Shown: positions 32,601 through 46,237 of the stretch, in pieces | Layout of the letters: each line of letters begins with the position of its first letter | Position numbering within the stretch: the first letter of the stretch is position 1 | NCBI GenBank assembly: GCA_003260075.1 | Contig: QLIY01000267.1 | Span: forward strand, 75,182-139,181 | Source: Phallusia mammillata | Taxonomy: Eukaryota > Chordata > Ascidiacea > Phlebobranchia > Ascidiidae | Length of the DNA stretch: 64,000 nt | Direction: 5' to 3' | Position numbers and translations under genes: made by a program | The notes under the pieces: generated by a model | Seen by the model: only the letters and a program-made list of their open reading frames with translations | What the model was told of the DNA's origin: nothing | Databases searched by the model: none

Positions 32601-35600
32601 TTAGCAACATTCGTTAAGGCTTCTGACTTCACACGGCTGTTAACACCTCTCCAACTGGTATGTGCAAAAACGTCCACCAAGCAATGCACAAGCACAAGTA
32701 CAATGTGTTCTATTGCCTTTATTATACTGTTACACCACAGAAATTTTTTCGTTTGTGGTGCGCAGCAACATACACTAACGTTTTAGATTTTTGGGGCTAG
32801 CGGGGTAACCACTGGGGCTATCGAATCAAACGAAGCAGATGGCACATCTACTTGACCATATCTACCACCTGTAAAAGTTTCATCCAAATCCATCAAAGAT
32901 TTCATGCCAAAAGTGCATGGACAAACTTNNNNNNNNNNNNNNNNNNNNNNNNNNNNNNNNNNNNNNNNNNNNNNNNNNNNNNNNNNNNNNNNNNNNNNNN
33001 NNNNNNNNNNNNNNNNNNNNNNNNNNNNNNNNNNNNNNNNNNNNNNNNNNNNNNNNNNNNNNNNNNNNNNNNNNNNNNNNNNNNNNNNNNNNNNNNNNNN
33101 NNNNNNNNNNNNNNNNNNNNNNNNNNNNNNNNNNNNNNNNNNNNNNNNNNNNNNNNNNNNNNNNNNNNNNNNNNNNNNNNNNNNNNNNNNNNNNNNNNNN
33201 NNNNNNNNNNNNNNNNNNNNNNNNNNNNNNNNNNNNNNNNNNNNNNNNNNNNNNNNNNNNNNNNNNNNNNNNNNNNNNNNNNNNNNNNNNNNNNNNNNNN
33301 NNNNNNNNNNNNNNNNNNNNNNNNNNNNNNNNNNNNNNNNNNNNNNNNNNNNNNNNNNNNNNNNNNNNNNNNNNNNNNNNNNNNNNNNNNNNNNNNNNNN
33401 NNNNNNNNNNNNNNNNNNNNNNNNNNNAACGTTTGAACAATAAAGCATGTCGCTTTTTACGTCTATTTGGGCCGTTATTTTCACCATTAAACTTATGAAC
33501 AGATCCGTATATAGTGTTCCAATCAACATTAATGTAAAATTTTATACAAATCGGCCAATGTTTAAAATTCTGACCACTAGAGGTGTTATTAGCAGGGGGG
33601 GGGGTAATTGATAGGGTTCAACACCCAAAAGTATAAAACATGAAACCACAATGACCCAATCAACATTTAATGGTGAAAATAACGGCCCAAATAGACGTAA
33701 AAAGCGACATGCTTTAACGTTTGAACAATAAAGCATGTTGCTTTTTACGTCTATTTGGGCCGTTATTTTCACCATTAAACTTATGAACAGATCCGTATAT
33801 AGTGTTCCAATCAACATTAATGTAAAATTTTATACAAATCGGCCAATGTTTAAAATTCTGACCACTAGAGGTGTTATTAGCAACATTCGTTAAGGCTTCT
33901 GACGTCACACGGCTGTTAACACCTCTCCAACTGGTATGTGCAAAAACGTCCACCAAGCAATGCACAAGCACAAGTACAATGTGTTCTGTTGCCTTTATTA
34001 TACTGTTACACCACAGAAATTTTTTCGTTTGTGGTGCGCAGCAACATACACTAACGTTTTAGATTTTTGGGGCTAGCGGGGTAACCACTGGGGCTATCGA
34101 ATCAAACGAAGCAGATGGCACATCTACTTGACCATATCTACCACCTGTAAAAGTTTCATCCAAATCCATCAAAGATTTCATGCCAAAAGTGCATGGACAA
34201 ACTTCACCGGAGAAAAAAAAAGAAATAGTGAAATCAAGATGTGTCCCCTTCAGGGAAGGGGACCCATAATAACAGGAAGATGAAACCTGCATTATAGAGT
34301 AAAAAGAGAAAAAAATGTGCAAAAAAACCTTCAGCAAAATGGGTCATATAACAATTTAACACCATCGTATCAAACTCTTACATCAGTCTTTGCCTTTTCA
34401 AGTTCCTTTAAGGCTTCTTGGAGAGCAGTTTTCATTTTTTCAAGTTCTACAAGCCGACTTTCAGCAATTAATTGATGTTCATCAGAACCATTTGGCTTTA
34501 AAAATACACTACAAGTTAAAAATACAAGCCAACAGTTTTATAAATGGTAAACACTTCTTAACATATGTTTAACATATGTTTAAATAACCCCCTAAATCAC
34601 AACTTTAAGTTGAATTAAAAGATATATTAATCCTTTAAATCAGTTGTCTTCAACCTGTGGGCCGCGACATCAAGTGGGGTCGCCTAAACTTTCTCTGGGG
34701 TTGCTATAGTCAAATTCAATTAAAAAAATGATACTTTTTCGTTCTAGTTTGCAACCTTTGCTCATGTTTTGCAATACTGCTTGCTACCTCGTGCCACAAT
34801 GTAATCATTGTGGAGCGATAAACCAAAACCGCATAGTTGCGACCAAAGTCATAAATATACAGCCATGAAAACATAAATATACAGCCATGAAAAATAGTTT
34901 CAGTTCAAGCATTTCTTGAAATAGTTTTCTCCCTATCGGAAAAAATGGAGTTGCAAGTAAATGCTGATTTTATTTTAAATTTATGTCGCTTTTATAAAAG
35001 GTTGGAAACCACTGCATTAAATGATTTCATTTTAGTTTTTGCAGGCAACAGCTGAAAATATTGGGAAACTGTCAAGCAGGCATTGGACATGCTTAGCTTA
35101 CTTTACTTTCCTTGTCCTGGGTTGCAGATGTTGAGGTAGTTGCTTTTTCCTCAATTACAGCACCTTTACTTAGCTTTTCAAGGGTTTCTGCCAAATGCTT
35201 TGTAAGTCTATGTCAGAAAACAAGAAAATTAACAAATAAATACAAACCTGTCACCCATGAATGTATTTTGAATTACCTGTCTTCCCTTAATCTTGTCTTC
35301 TTTAATTCCCATCTGGCATTTTCCGCAGTTTCCTGTAATTCTTCAACTCGATCTTCAAGTTCTTCAACTTTTGCCTCCAGCTTCAATCGATCATGTGTGA
35401 ACTTGTGATGTTCAGCCTTTTTAAAATAAGATTTTAAAAATGGAAACCAAAAAAGAGTCATAACAAACACTATGCCCCCAAAATGTTTTGGTGTTAAACA
35501 GGCCCAACCGACTGAACCTTACATTTTGATTGAGAAGTTAATACCTGAAGTTTTGTGGTGAGTTGTTGCAAGGAAGTGTTACTTTCCTCCAAATGAGTTA

Positions 35601-37144
35601 GTGTCTGTTTGACATTTTCTTCCACAGATTCTGATTTCTCAACTGCCCTGTGACAAAAAGAGAAAAAAATTAAACCCACCTGATTCTAAAATTCTCCTGT
35701 ACTTGTTACATGCAAACAAGGCAAAAATGCTTACAACCACATTTTTTGTAACATACTCAAGAATCAATTGTCGTGCATCATTTTCTTGCATTATGGCATC
35801 AATTGCCTTGGCGAATGAATTTTTGGAAAACTCCAAGCGGCTTGTCACATTTTCCTTGATGTCTTGAAATTCTTTGTCACCCAATAGCCTCAAAAATGCT
35901 AAAAGAGAAATTACAAGTTCCATAAACATATATTGGTTTATTATTCACTTAACAACAATATCTTACACATTTTGTCACTTTCTACATCATCTTGTAAAGA
36001 TGCTTCATCCTGTTCAATTTTTTCAACACCAACGCGTTGCAGGAGAACTTTCATATTCTCATCAAGCTGCAAAAGCAAACTTAGAGTTACTACTAAAAAA
36101 CTATGCTTAATATTTAAATTTTAGTGACAATAAATGTTTACTATAAAAGTGGCTTAGTACATAATGCTATTGCACATACACTTTAACCTATTTTGAAATC
36201 CTAATGTTCCCTATACTTATTTATATTTTGTCCCCACATGAAGACCATGCTCTACACATGCAAAGTTGTAAGTAATGCATTTTAGGAAATAACAATAAGA
36301 AAGTTTGTTGTTGTAACGACAAACACAGTGATCGATATTCTGTTTAAATCATCATGCTCTGTTAAGTACATGTATACAAATTTCAAACCTCATTCAATTC
36401 AGACACTGTTCAAGTTGGACATATTTTAAAGGACAGAGGGGGCAAATGGTAGGACTATAAGGTGAAACACAACACTCAACACTTTAAACTGACAGTGCTA
36501 AAACTGTAAAATTTCATCCAATTCAGGCATTGTTTAAAAAATTAGTAGTAGTGGAGTGAAACACTACAATCTATGACTTAAAATGGTATTATCTAACAAC
36601 TACAAATTTCAACTTATTCAATTACCCATTTAAAGGGGCTAGTGGGGTAACTGATGGTGTTTCACCCAACTGCTAACGCTTCTGATATCATACAGGTGTT
36701 ACCACAACCGTAACTGGCAAAAGTGTATAGACAAACCCCACGAGTGAACAAAAAACAAACTACTGCAAATAAGCAGTTAAATTCGATGTCTACCTGGTCC
36801 CAGTATCTGTTCACTAGACTTAGGGTGGCTTCAGTGGCTGTTTGCTTGGCTTCCATAGTTTGAATTTGTTCCAGGAGCTCAGATTCAGCCTGTCTGCGAA
36901 CTTCAATGCGTTCCCATAACTTTTTGTTTTGGAATTGTAAAGTTTTGAGGTCCAGCTCATCCTTTAAAAGTTAGATATTACAATTTATTAATTTTATTAC
37001 AAGGTTTGCTGTGATGTGATTCATACACACCAATGATGTTACTGGTCCAAAAGTAACAGCTGGAAGAATGGCACTTGGCCTCTTTGCTTGGGGTTCATCT
37101 TGATCGGATGTTCCACTTGAATCCAACTGTCTCTTAGTAGCCAT
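23998..37144 (-). CDS. RNF20: BRE1 E3 ubiquitin-protein ligase (RNF20/RNF40 orthologue)
   Basis: Nuclear RING E3 that, with an E2 of the RAD6/UBE2A-B type, monoubiquitylates histone H2B during transcription. The ATG at 37144 starts a lysine-rich N-terminus (QAKRPS). About 21 exons follow: 37031-37144, 36794-36961, 35967-36066, 35735-35898, 35545-35647, 35277-35416, 35102-35207, 34382-34495, 30416-30589, 29589-29657, 28234-28422, 27975-28098, 27779-27881, 27572-27650, 27247-27495, 26193-26375, 26025-26108, 25591-25716, 25261-25401, 24948-25049, 23998-24174. Recognised family blocks include [60 protein letters not shown] and [13 protein letters not shown]. The RING has CPCC, CFHVFC, CIKC and CPKC, ending FHRIYIE. 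Most of the protein is coiled coil, about 935 residues. Phases agree everywhere except exon 4 to exon 5, off by two bases. The N gap and a repeat lie in the 30590-34381 intron. RNF20 versus RNF40 is not decidable; invertebrates usually have one gene. Confidence 0.93.
24231..24535. mobile_element. hAT-like element in the last BRE1 intron
   Basis: Begins CAGAGGTTCTCAATTGG and ends AGTTGAGTACCACTG, with GGTGGTCCATG near both ends in inverted orientation. Flanking 8-mers TCACAAAT and ATCTAAAT match only partly, so the insertion is old or the ends are slightly off. Confidence 0.6.
26551..26610. repeat. 60-base C homopolymer in a BRE1 intron
   Basis: Uninterrupted C run between exons 26193-26375 and 27247-27495. 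Confidence 0.9.
28545..28792. repeat. intronic direct duplication joined by C12
   Basis: 28545-28655 and 28668-28792 are near-identical; the second copy has an internal AAAGAAATTAAAGTT extension. C tract 28656-28667. Confidence 0.85.
28833..29216. repeat. intronic direct duplication joined by C10
   Basis: 28833-29022 and 29034-29216 are near-identical with several substitutions and a short indel near 28895; C tract 29024-29033. Confidence 0.85.
29195..29671 (-). repeat. duplication of BRE1 exon 10 across a single N
   Basis: 29195-29432 and 29434-29671 are near-identical and separated by one N at 29433. Both contain exon 10 (encoding [14 protein letters not shown]); only the right-hand copy at 29589-29657 keeps an intact acceptor. 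Counting both would insert a false second exon. Confidence 0.85.
30054..30333. repeat. intronic direct duplication joined by C10
   Basis: 30054-30187 and 30201-30333 are near-identical; C tract 30191-30200. This is the last C tract before the N gap. Confidence 0.85.
32929..33427. other. assembly gap (499 N)
   Basis: Run of 499 N. Flanking sequences are copies of each other (around 32440-32600 and 33428-33590), so the gap may be spanned by a repeat or by haplotype duplication. Confidence 0.99.
33595..33604. repeat. G10 tract, first after the gap
   Basis: Joins partial copies of the surrounding repeat (33428-33590 recurs at 33720-33889). From here rightward all such tracts are G. Confidence 0.85.
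33671..33774. repeat. 46-bp inverted repeat with 12-base loop
   Basis: The left arm 33671-33716 is the near-perfect reverse complement of 33729-33774, both containing TTTTTACGTCTATTTGGGCC in opposite orientation. The related copy at 32423-32500 lacks the left arm, so the hairpin is a local inverted duplication, natural or from assembly. Confidence 0.75.
34641..35014. mobile_element. hAT-type element in a BRE1 intron
   Basis: Begins CAGTTGTCTTCAACCTGTGG and ends AGGTTGGAAACCACTG. Flanks CTTTAAAT (34633-34640) and CATTAAAT (35015-35022) agree in 7 of 8 bases. GGGGTCGC motif inside the left end, no frame. Confidence 0.8.
36140..36760. repeat. diverged copy of the palindrome-ended repeat in a BRE1 intron
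   Basis: Shares ATTGCACATACACT, TAACCTATTTTGAAA and GGGGCTAGTGGGGTAAC with the 31660-34270 repeat, in the same order. Confidence 0.55.
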
Positions 37145-38418
37145 GATGAGTCCTTTTTCATGTACATACACCAACACCCATTGGAATAGAACTAGCAACC
37201 ACACTCGAAGCACTAATAAATAGACAAAACTACAACACAATAATTTTTGGCAACTGCTAAAACAATAGAAAAATACTGAATGTTAGTGCTATTTATGTTT
37301 TGAAACATAACAATAAAAGCCTGTGCCGTCTAAAAGAGATTCAGCAATTTTCTGATGTTGAACAAAACAAAAAAAATGTACAGAAACAAATGGACCTGAA
37401 AACTGTAGAAAGAGTATGTTAACAATAGTTTTAATGTTATTGTATGACCAGCGACACTAAAAACCGCATGTTAGAGCATGTCAGTGATGTCACCACATAA
37501 TATCAGTATTATTAAACTGATATATACCTTGTACAGAAAATGCAATTTCGTGCTGCTCTTGATTGGGTAGAAGTGATTTGCTATTAAAATAACACTATCA
37601 TCTGCTCTTAGATACCACTTTTGATATTTCTCACATGCGGAACAGTATGTGGCATGCATGTCATCCATCACCATCATACAATGCCTATTTAGCGTTAGTG
37701 TAACCATAAAGCAATAAAATGAAAGATTGTTAAAATTGCCGGTCACCGGTAAAAACATATTGTATAGCAATATAACTCATACAATAATACCGCCTGCAAA
37801 GTTACCAAGTGCGATTTCTAAGTGTTTTTACTGTGCTTAGCCTTGTGGAAAATCGAAAAGAATAAAAAACCATGGCAATATGATATAGACGTGTTTTTCA
37901 CAAAACTTTAGGGATAGAGGCGCAGTCATGCGTATTATAATTAATTTGCAGCAAATAGAAATCCTTCACAACAATTTGCACACCAGTGTGCCGCACTCGT
38001 CGCGTGAGGAATTGCCCAACCCAGGACAGTTGCGCTGTGAAATATGGGTTTTGCAGGCTTACTTCTCAGTTTAGGACTTAAGGTTTTGATGACAAAATGC
38101 GGGTGTGCAAGGCCAAATCTCCACATTTTTCTTTAGAAAACAACCACCAATAACATTAATGAACGTGATTTGAGCCCACATAGTGTTTGCAGGAAAAGAA
38201 ATACTTTAACAAAGGAAACACTTCTAGTCGCCGGTTGTCAAACGATTAACAAATCCCGGATTCCCGGTGATCATAAATTGGGTGCTGGAAGTGGTTTTAA
38301 CGTTTGTTTTCCATCTTTATGATGTCAGAACCATTTTCATTGTCAATTTTGCAATAATACGACAGATAGTATGTATCAGAAGCTATCTTTAACTGTGAGA
38401 AAGCATTTATTTCTAAAA
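37145..38418. other. head-to-head intergenic region between BRE1 and the Arf-like gene
   Basis: The two genes diverge from here, so it should hold both promoters. I see no TATA box that I would assign. A minus-strand frame at 37471-37770 has no splice or homology support. Confidence 0.45.
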
Positions 38419-40439
38419 ATGGGATCTCGTTTTACGAGATATTTGAAGAAACGGCGTTTGCGGGTTTTGATTTTAGGGCCAGATGCGGCAGGAAAGACAA
38501 CAATTCTCAATTATTTAAAGTCTGGTAGGCCTGTAACCACTATTCCTACCATTGGGTTCAACGTTGAAGAGATAAAGGTATGCAAAAATGTGCGCCTATT
38601 ATCACCGTGGTGATAGTGCACAAAAAATTACAACATATTTTGTAATTTTGCCACGTTTTCCATATACGTGTTTTATAGATTATTTTATTAACAACGAAGT
38701 GTTGTGATGTTTTAAACATGTAAGGATAACAACGTGTTTTTTGGTCAAGATCAGGCGCACAAAGTTTACTTTGTGGGATGTTGGAGGACAAGAAAAGTTG
38801 AGGATGTTTTGGAAACACTACTTTGTAAATCAGTGCGTTTTAGCTTATGTAGTGGACTCATCGGATAGGTAATTCTCTTTTTTATGTGCCAATTAATTAC
38901 CTCTTTAAATAAATTCAAATAAATTCCCAAGTTGTGTCGTCGAAAAGTTATGTTAATTCACCCCCCTTGGTTTTCTTAGTCACGTTTATCAATTTTTTCC
39001 TTGTTTTACAGCAGAAAAACAATGTTAAATAATACGTATCGCCTCCATATATTTTTTTATGTTTTGTTAAATACTACAAACCCACAGACATTCATTTTCG
39101 GGGGGGGGGTTTTCCTTGTTTTACAGCAGAAAACCAATGTTAAATAATACGCCTCCATATATTTTTTTTATGTTTTGTTAAATACTACAAACCCACAGAC
39201 ATTCATTTTCGATGTTGCTACTACTAGGTTCCTTTTACACGTCCACTAAATTTCAATAAAAAACGTCCGCTAGCTGGGCACGGGGTACGTCTACTTGCTT
39301 GAAAAAGGCATCTTCTGATTTGAACCAAAAAATAAAAAATCTTCTGATTTGAACCAAAACGTCCCTTTTTCCTACTGGGGTCAAAAAGTTTCAAATCTTG
39401 AATATACTTGTAAACGCGACCGCATGCGGTCTGTTATCGGGTGGAGTTTTATATCATCGGAATGTGATTCCTGTCCTCTAAATATGCACATCCTTTAGGT
39501 CCTTGCCCCCCAGCTTGTAATAAATCCTACGCTAAGACATTTGCGGTTAGAAAACGAAAGGTATGCGCCCAGCTGTGGACCAAAGGGTTTATTATAGCGT
39601 GATAACGTGACCTATGTAAATCATTTTGTTTTAGCGAATATAAATCCCAACGTTTCGATTTGCAGAGAAAGGATTGATGAGGCAAAAGATGCGTTGCAAA
39701 GTATTTTAATGGATTCTGTTATGGACGATTGTATTTTACTAATTTATGCCAACAAGCAAGATTTGGAAGGCACAATGTCCACCTACGAAATAGTACAAAG
39801 GTAAAAACGTTAGAACAGACTTACAGGTTCATGTATTTCCAGACGTGAATAATCAACAGGCCAATGTTGATACGCTATCTGGCACAACAGTGCTATATAA
39901 AGTTATGAAATTAAACAAAGAAAACGATAGGACTGGTAATAAAGAGAAAACATTTTTCTTGCTAAAAAGAAGGAAATACGATAACTCAATGTGATTACGC
40001 ATTTATGAGCAATTGAGATTGGAAATGCAAAGTTGTCGCCATAACGGTAATAACTCAAAGTACAAGTTCAAAACGGGGCTGAAGCTGAACATTTTTAAAA
40101 TCCAAATTACCCACGAAAGTTAGATTTAAAAGTTAGCCTACAGTAGGCTATAGGTGTATTAAAGTGGAGCTCAGGACAGGGAAGAGCTTGTCGTTATACT
40201 TATTACAAATCAAGCAACATTTGTGATCAAACGATTGCAGATTGGAACTGGATATATCAGGAAGGCCATATCATGTCCAACCTTCGTGTGCACTGTACGG
40301 TCATGGAATTTACGAGGGATTACAATGGGCGGAGGAGGAAAAGATTCGACGACATAAAATAAGAAAAAAACAACCTTCAAAATTACATCACGCTCCAGCA
40401 ACAAGTATTGAAGCCAGCAGACTATCGTTTTCCTACTAA
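38419..40439 (+). CDS. Arf-family small GTPase (Arf-like), four exons
   Basis: Membrane-traffic type GTPase that switches between GDP and GTP. Exons 38419-38577, 38750-38868, 39666-39800 and 40241-40439 join in phase to 203 residues. The chosen ATG gives MGSRFT: Gly2 with Thr6 fits N-myristoylation, whereas an upstream in-frame ATG at 38371 would bury the glycine. Motifs: P-loop GPDAAGKTT, switch [16 protein letters not shown] (Gln71-type catalytic glutamine), NKQD for guanine, and C-A-L in place of the usual S-A or C-A-T at the last base-binding motif. YEGLQWA matches the family's helix 5. After it comes a basic extension ([11 protein letters not shown]) ending SFSY, about 25 residues longer than classical Arf. 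Closest overall to Arf/Arl of the 1-6 type; I cannot name a subfamily. A G10 duplication lies in intron 2. Confidence 0.88.
38994..39212. repeat. direct duplication joined by G10 in Arf-like intron 2
   Basis: 38994-39099 and 39109-39212 are near-identical; G tract 39100-39109. Confidence 0.85.
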
Positions 40440-40677
40440 TAGTTCTGTATACTATTTTTCAAATACTTTTCATCTACAATTGAACGAAATGTTTGTTTTG
40501 CCTTGGTGCAGCGTATATCAACAACTTTACAGCATGCAGTATCGCACAAAAAAATATTGATTTTTTTTTTGAAAAAATAAGACACCTGGCACACCGCAAA
40601 CATTAGCAGAACTAAACTTGTGTAAAGGCAATGAAGACAATTACTAAGACTGAAGTGGACTGAGAATGTCTAAAAAA

Positions 40678-40951
40678 GTAGGTTTTCAGGCCTTCGTGAA
40701 GAAGGTCTATTTGAGATCGAAAAACTGCTTTAATCGTTTGGCAAGTTGCGTAATGTTGTAACGCCCCGACCACTGGTGTGTGTTTTGCGTGGTCGTGCAA
40801 CCGACAGTGGGGGGGGGGATAGGTTTTCAGGCCTTCATGAAGAAGGTCTATTTGCGATCGAAAAACTGCTTTAATCGTTTGGCAAGTTGCGTAATGTTGT
40901 GTGACGCCCCGACCACTGGTGTGTGTTTTGCGTGGTCGTGCAACCGACAGT
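40678..40951. repeat. direct duplication joined by G10
   Basis: 40678-40808 and 40819-40951 are near-identical; G tract 40809-40818. Both copies contain the palindrome-like GACCACTGGTGTGTG / CGTGGTCG motif. Confidence 0.85.
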
Positions 40952-41112
40952 TTGTCGTTTTGAGCATCGGATCTGACTGGGCATGACATGTTGTTTTCCT
41001 TGTCGCGTCAACCTCACCTACCACAAACACGCGCATTGTAGTCAGAAATGTGTCCACGTATTTGTTTGACGCATTCAAAGTGTATTCGACCAACCAGCGC
41101 GATCTAAAACCC

Positions 41113-41529
41113 CTAAAACATAGGACAGGTGCACAAGTTTTTCGACATTGACGGTCGCATCACAGGTCCGTCACCCACGGTCACCAAACGTCTTTTCGTA
41201 TTTAATTTTTCAAATTGATTATGTAAGGAAACAGGTTTGTTTAAAGTTATGCTATTCACTGGCGCCTGAAGAGTCCAGATTGATTTTTCACTCATTTCAC
41301 CAAATAAACTGAACGATTTTGCAATCAGTCTATTTATGACGTCACTATCTATATTGTGATGCAGGTGATTACAGGTTTCCGTCACTTTTTCTTGATCAAC
41401 CCTACATAGCAACAAATGATGTCTGGCAATGGCGTAAATCTGTTGGCAGAAATAGTTGTCACTATGAAAGCACAAGCGGTACCGAAACTGGCTTAGTGCG
41501 ATCAGCTTTCTCACACCAGCGCGACACAA
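41113..41529 (-). CDS. uncharacterised 138-codon frame, possibly a terminal exon
   Basis: Open minus-strand frame from ATG at 41529 to the stop at 41113. Its composition is protein-like: balanced hydrophobics, Cys- and His-rich in the first half (RYRLCFHSD, RHHLLLCRVD), mixed polar second half ending SKNLCTCPMF. No known domain, signal peptide or membrane segment. It lies about 440 bases from the polyubiquitin TATA box and runs in the opposite direction, so the two could share an upstream region. It might equally be the last exon of a longer gene, or chance. Confidence 0.35.
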   Translation of the reverse strand: MCRAGVRKLIALSQFRYRLCFHSDNYFCQQIYAIARHHLLLCRVDQEKVTETCNHLHHNIDSDVINRLIAKSFSLFGEMSEKSIWTLQAPVNSITLNKPVSLHNQFEKLNTKRRLVTVGDGPVMRPSMSKNLCTCPMF

Positions 41530-41909
41530 AACGGCGAAGTCTCAATGTAGGACATTACGCCACGAGGGTGCTAGACATTTCCGCTGGCGATTTAGTGATC
41601 CAGTTGGTCAAAAAAACAGCTGTATCACCACTTCGTTTCGTGTAATCAAACACAAATATATAGTATTGAGTTGGAAGTTTTCAAGGACAAACATTTTCAT
41701 AATTTCGAACCTTAACTTATTTCGTGTTTAAAAAAGGAGCACCTTTCTAAGAACGCCACACAATAATAGATAAGCGTATGCTCTTACTATCAAATGACTT
41801 ATGGTGCAATTCAACTGTTTGCGCTTGTAATCAACTCTCGTTCTCTGACGCGATGCGGCTTACGTAACTGCCTTCTGGATCTTTCCGTTCTCGACCTTTG
41901 TTTAGACAG

Positions 41910-41914
41910 CCAAT
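41910..41914 (+). promoter_or_regulatory. CCAAT box of the polyubiquitin gene
   Basis: CCAAT about 55 bases upstream of the TATA box, in the context CAGCCAATGAAATT. Position and spacing fit a proximal promoter element. Confidence 0.5.
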
Positions 41915-41932
41915 GAAATTGCTTCAAGTAAT

Positions 41933-41938
41933 CACGTG
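41933..41938 (+). promoter_or_regulatory. CACGTG E-box in the polyubiquitin promoter
   Basis: Palindromic E-box between CCAAT and TATA; a bHLH-zip binding site in general. Function here is inferred from position only. Confidence 0.4.
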
Positions 41939-41967
41939 ACATCGTCACACATCACATGATCGGCCCA

Positions 41968-41975
41968 TATAAAAG
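41968..41975 (+). promoter_or_regulatory. TATA box of the polyubiquitin gene
   Basis: TATAAAAG about 110 bases upstream of a good donor site (AAG then GTATGT at 42081). This donor ends a non-coding first exon, followed by an intron whose acceptor (AACAG) abuts the ATG at 42216. The same leader-intron layout is typical of animal polyubiquitin genes. Confidence 0.7.
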
Positions 41976-42212
41976 CTTTGTAGGAGAAGCGACAGTCATA
42001 CTAGTTAACACAAGTTTTAGAGAATTACGTTGAGCTGTTTGTTCGTATCTATACAGAATTTTGTTGAAAAAACGTCTACAAGGTATGTATACTGATTACA
42101 TATTGTCGTTATATAAGCAATATTTCGCATCAACCATCGCTGCGTTTAGAACCAAGGTTTTAAAAAGTGACAAAAGATAATCGATCGTATTTGTTAAACT
42201 AGATGATTTTAA

Positions 42213-45264
<3,052 letters not shown>

Positions 45265-45378
45265 GTAGCTAAACCTGTTTTTCAAGACAATGGCGACTAA
45301 CTTCTACCATAATGAATCTAAGAAGTTTTCTGTCTGGTCTTGGAATCCATGTGCTTGGTGCCTGTTGTAATATGTGCA

Positions 45379-45384
45379 AATAAA
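45379..45384 (+). terminator. polyadenylation signal AATAAA of polyubiquitin
   Basis: AATAAA 115 bases after the stop codon, followed by a TG/T-rich stretch (GGTGCATTGATATTTG). A good candidate 3' end. Confidence 0.65.
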
Positions 45385-45500
45385 TCTTCTCAGAGTATTG
45401 AAATGGTGCATTGATATTTGAGAAGTGTATTTATGCTTGAAAATTTGGACACTTGGTGGATACAGCTATCCGAATTGTGCTCAAAAATTTACCCTGGAGC

Positions 45501-45612
45501 AGGAACTTGGCCGAATGGTCTGGCGCGCCTGACCCATATACATACATAAAAAAACTTGATCGGGATTCGTCCCCGGGAGTGTCCTGGGTTCGAACCCCGT
45601 GAAAAAAAATGA
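45501..45612 (+). mobile_element. tRNA-derived SINE-like sequence
   Basis: Contains a pol III A box (TGGCCGAATGGTCTGG, 45508-45523) and a B box (GGTTCGAACCC, 45587-45597) spaced about 65 bases apart, followed by A-rich sequence. The region between is wrong for a tRNA: A-rich, with no anticodon arm, and no pairing acceptor stem. So it is a degenerate tRNA or SINE head, not a functional tRNA gene. Confidence 0.55.
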
Positions 45613-46237
45613 AAAAAAAATAGTTAATACGAAACACGACTCCAGCGTTCCATAATATAAACGATTTGACGCAACCGTGAATTTTATATTGTGTAGTAGA
45701 CAGATCTTGCTTTTGTCCGTATTTTTTTCTGTCTAGACGCTGGTTTGTTCCACGCGTTTGGTTAAGAAAGAGTGTTGCGTACTTGTTCAATTTTTGCACT
45801 GGGTTGGTTTTCTTTTGTCCAAATTTAATCCTGCTGAAGTGTGTCCCCGAATGACCCAGCGATTCATCCAAAGGCCTAAAAACGTAATTTTAAGAAAACG
45901 ACTTTGTTGACTAAAGTATATGATCTAGGAGTTTCATACTTTGTTGGTTGGCATTGTAAAGCATTCTTAATAATTTCGTACCTTTTAACTGGATCCACCC
46001 CTTAAACCCCGAAATATACGTTTTTAGCTTTACAGGGGCCAACGATTAGTTTGCTTATGTTTTAACTGCGACATGCTTTCATCCAAATGTGTTACTGGTG
46101 TCGTTTTGCAAGCTGGGGAAATAACTCGTTATTCAGCTCACATGGGACGAGCCTTGTTTCTAGTTCCTTGCGCTTAAATATCACTGACGGCCCGAAAAAA
46201 GGTGAAGTGCGATGAACACACTGCTTTACGCCCAGCA

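Larger units (their letters stand above)
31660..34270. repeat. long interspersed repeat with palindromic terminus (multiple partial copies)
   Basis: AT-rich sequence with recurrent motifs such as TAGTGGGGTAA, TTTAGGGG and AACACAACAATTGACACC. It ends near 34240-34262 with CCCCTTCAGGGAAGGGG, a self-complementary end. A related inverted end with the same palindrome lies at 63660-64000, and a diverged internal copy at 36140-36760. It has no coding capacity. 32440-32928 recurs at 33740-34208 around the N gap. I cannot assign a superfamily. Confidence 0.6.

Noticed and set aside
32783-33529. Frames running through the N gap
   Set aside because: Residues are unknown; flanks are repeat sequence.
37471-37770. 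Minus-strand 99-codon frame upstream of BRE1
   Set aside because: Some protein-like stretch but no splice context or recognised family; left as unproven.
45508-45597. Functional tRNA gene
   Set aside because: A and B boxes are present, but no anticodon arm or acceptor stem can be folded.
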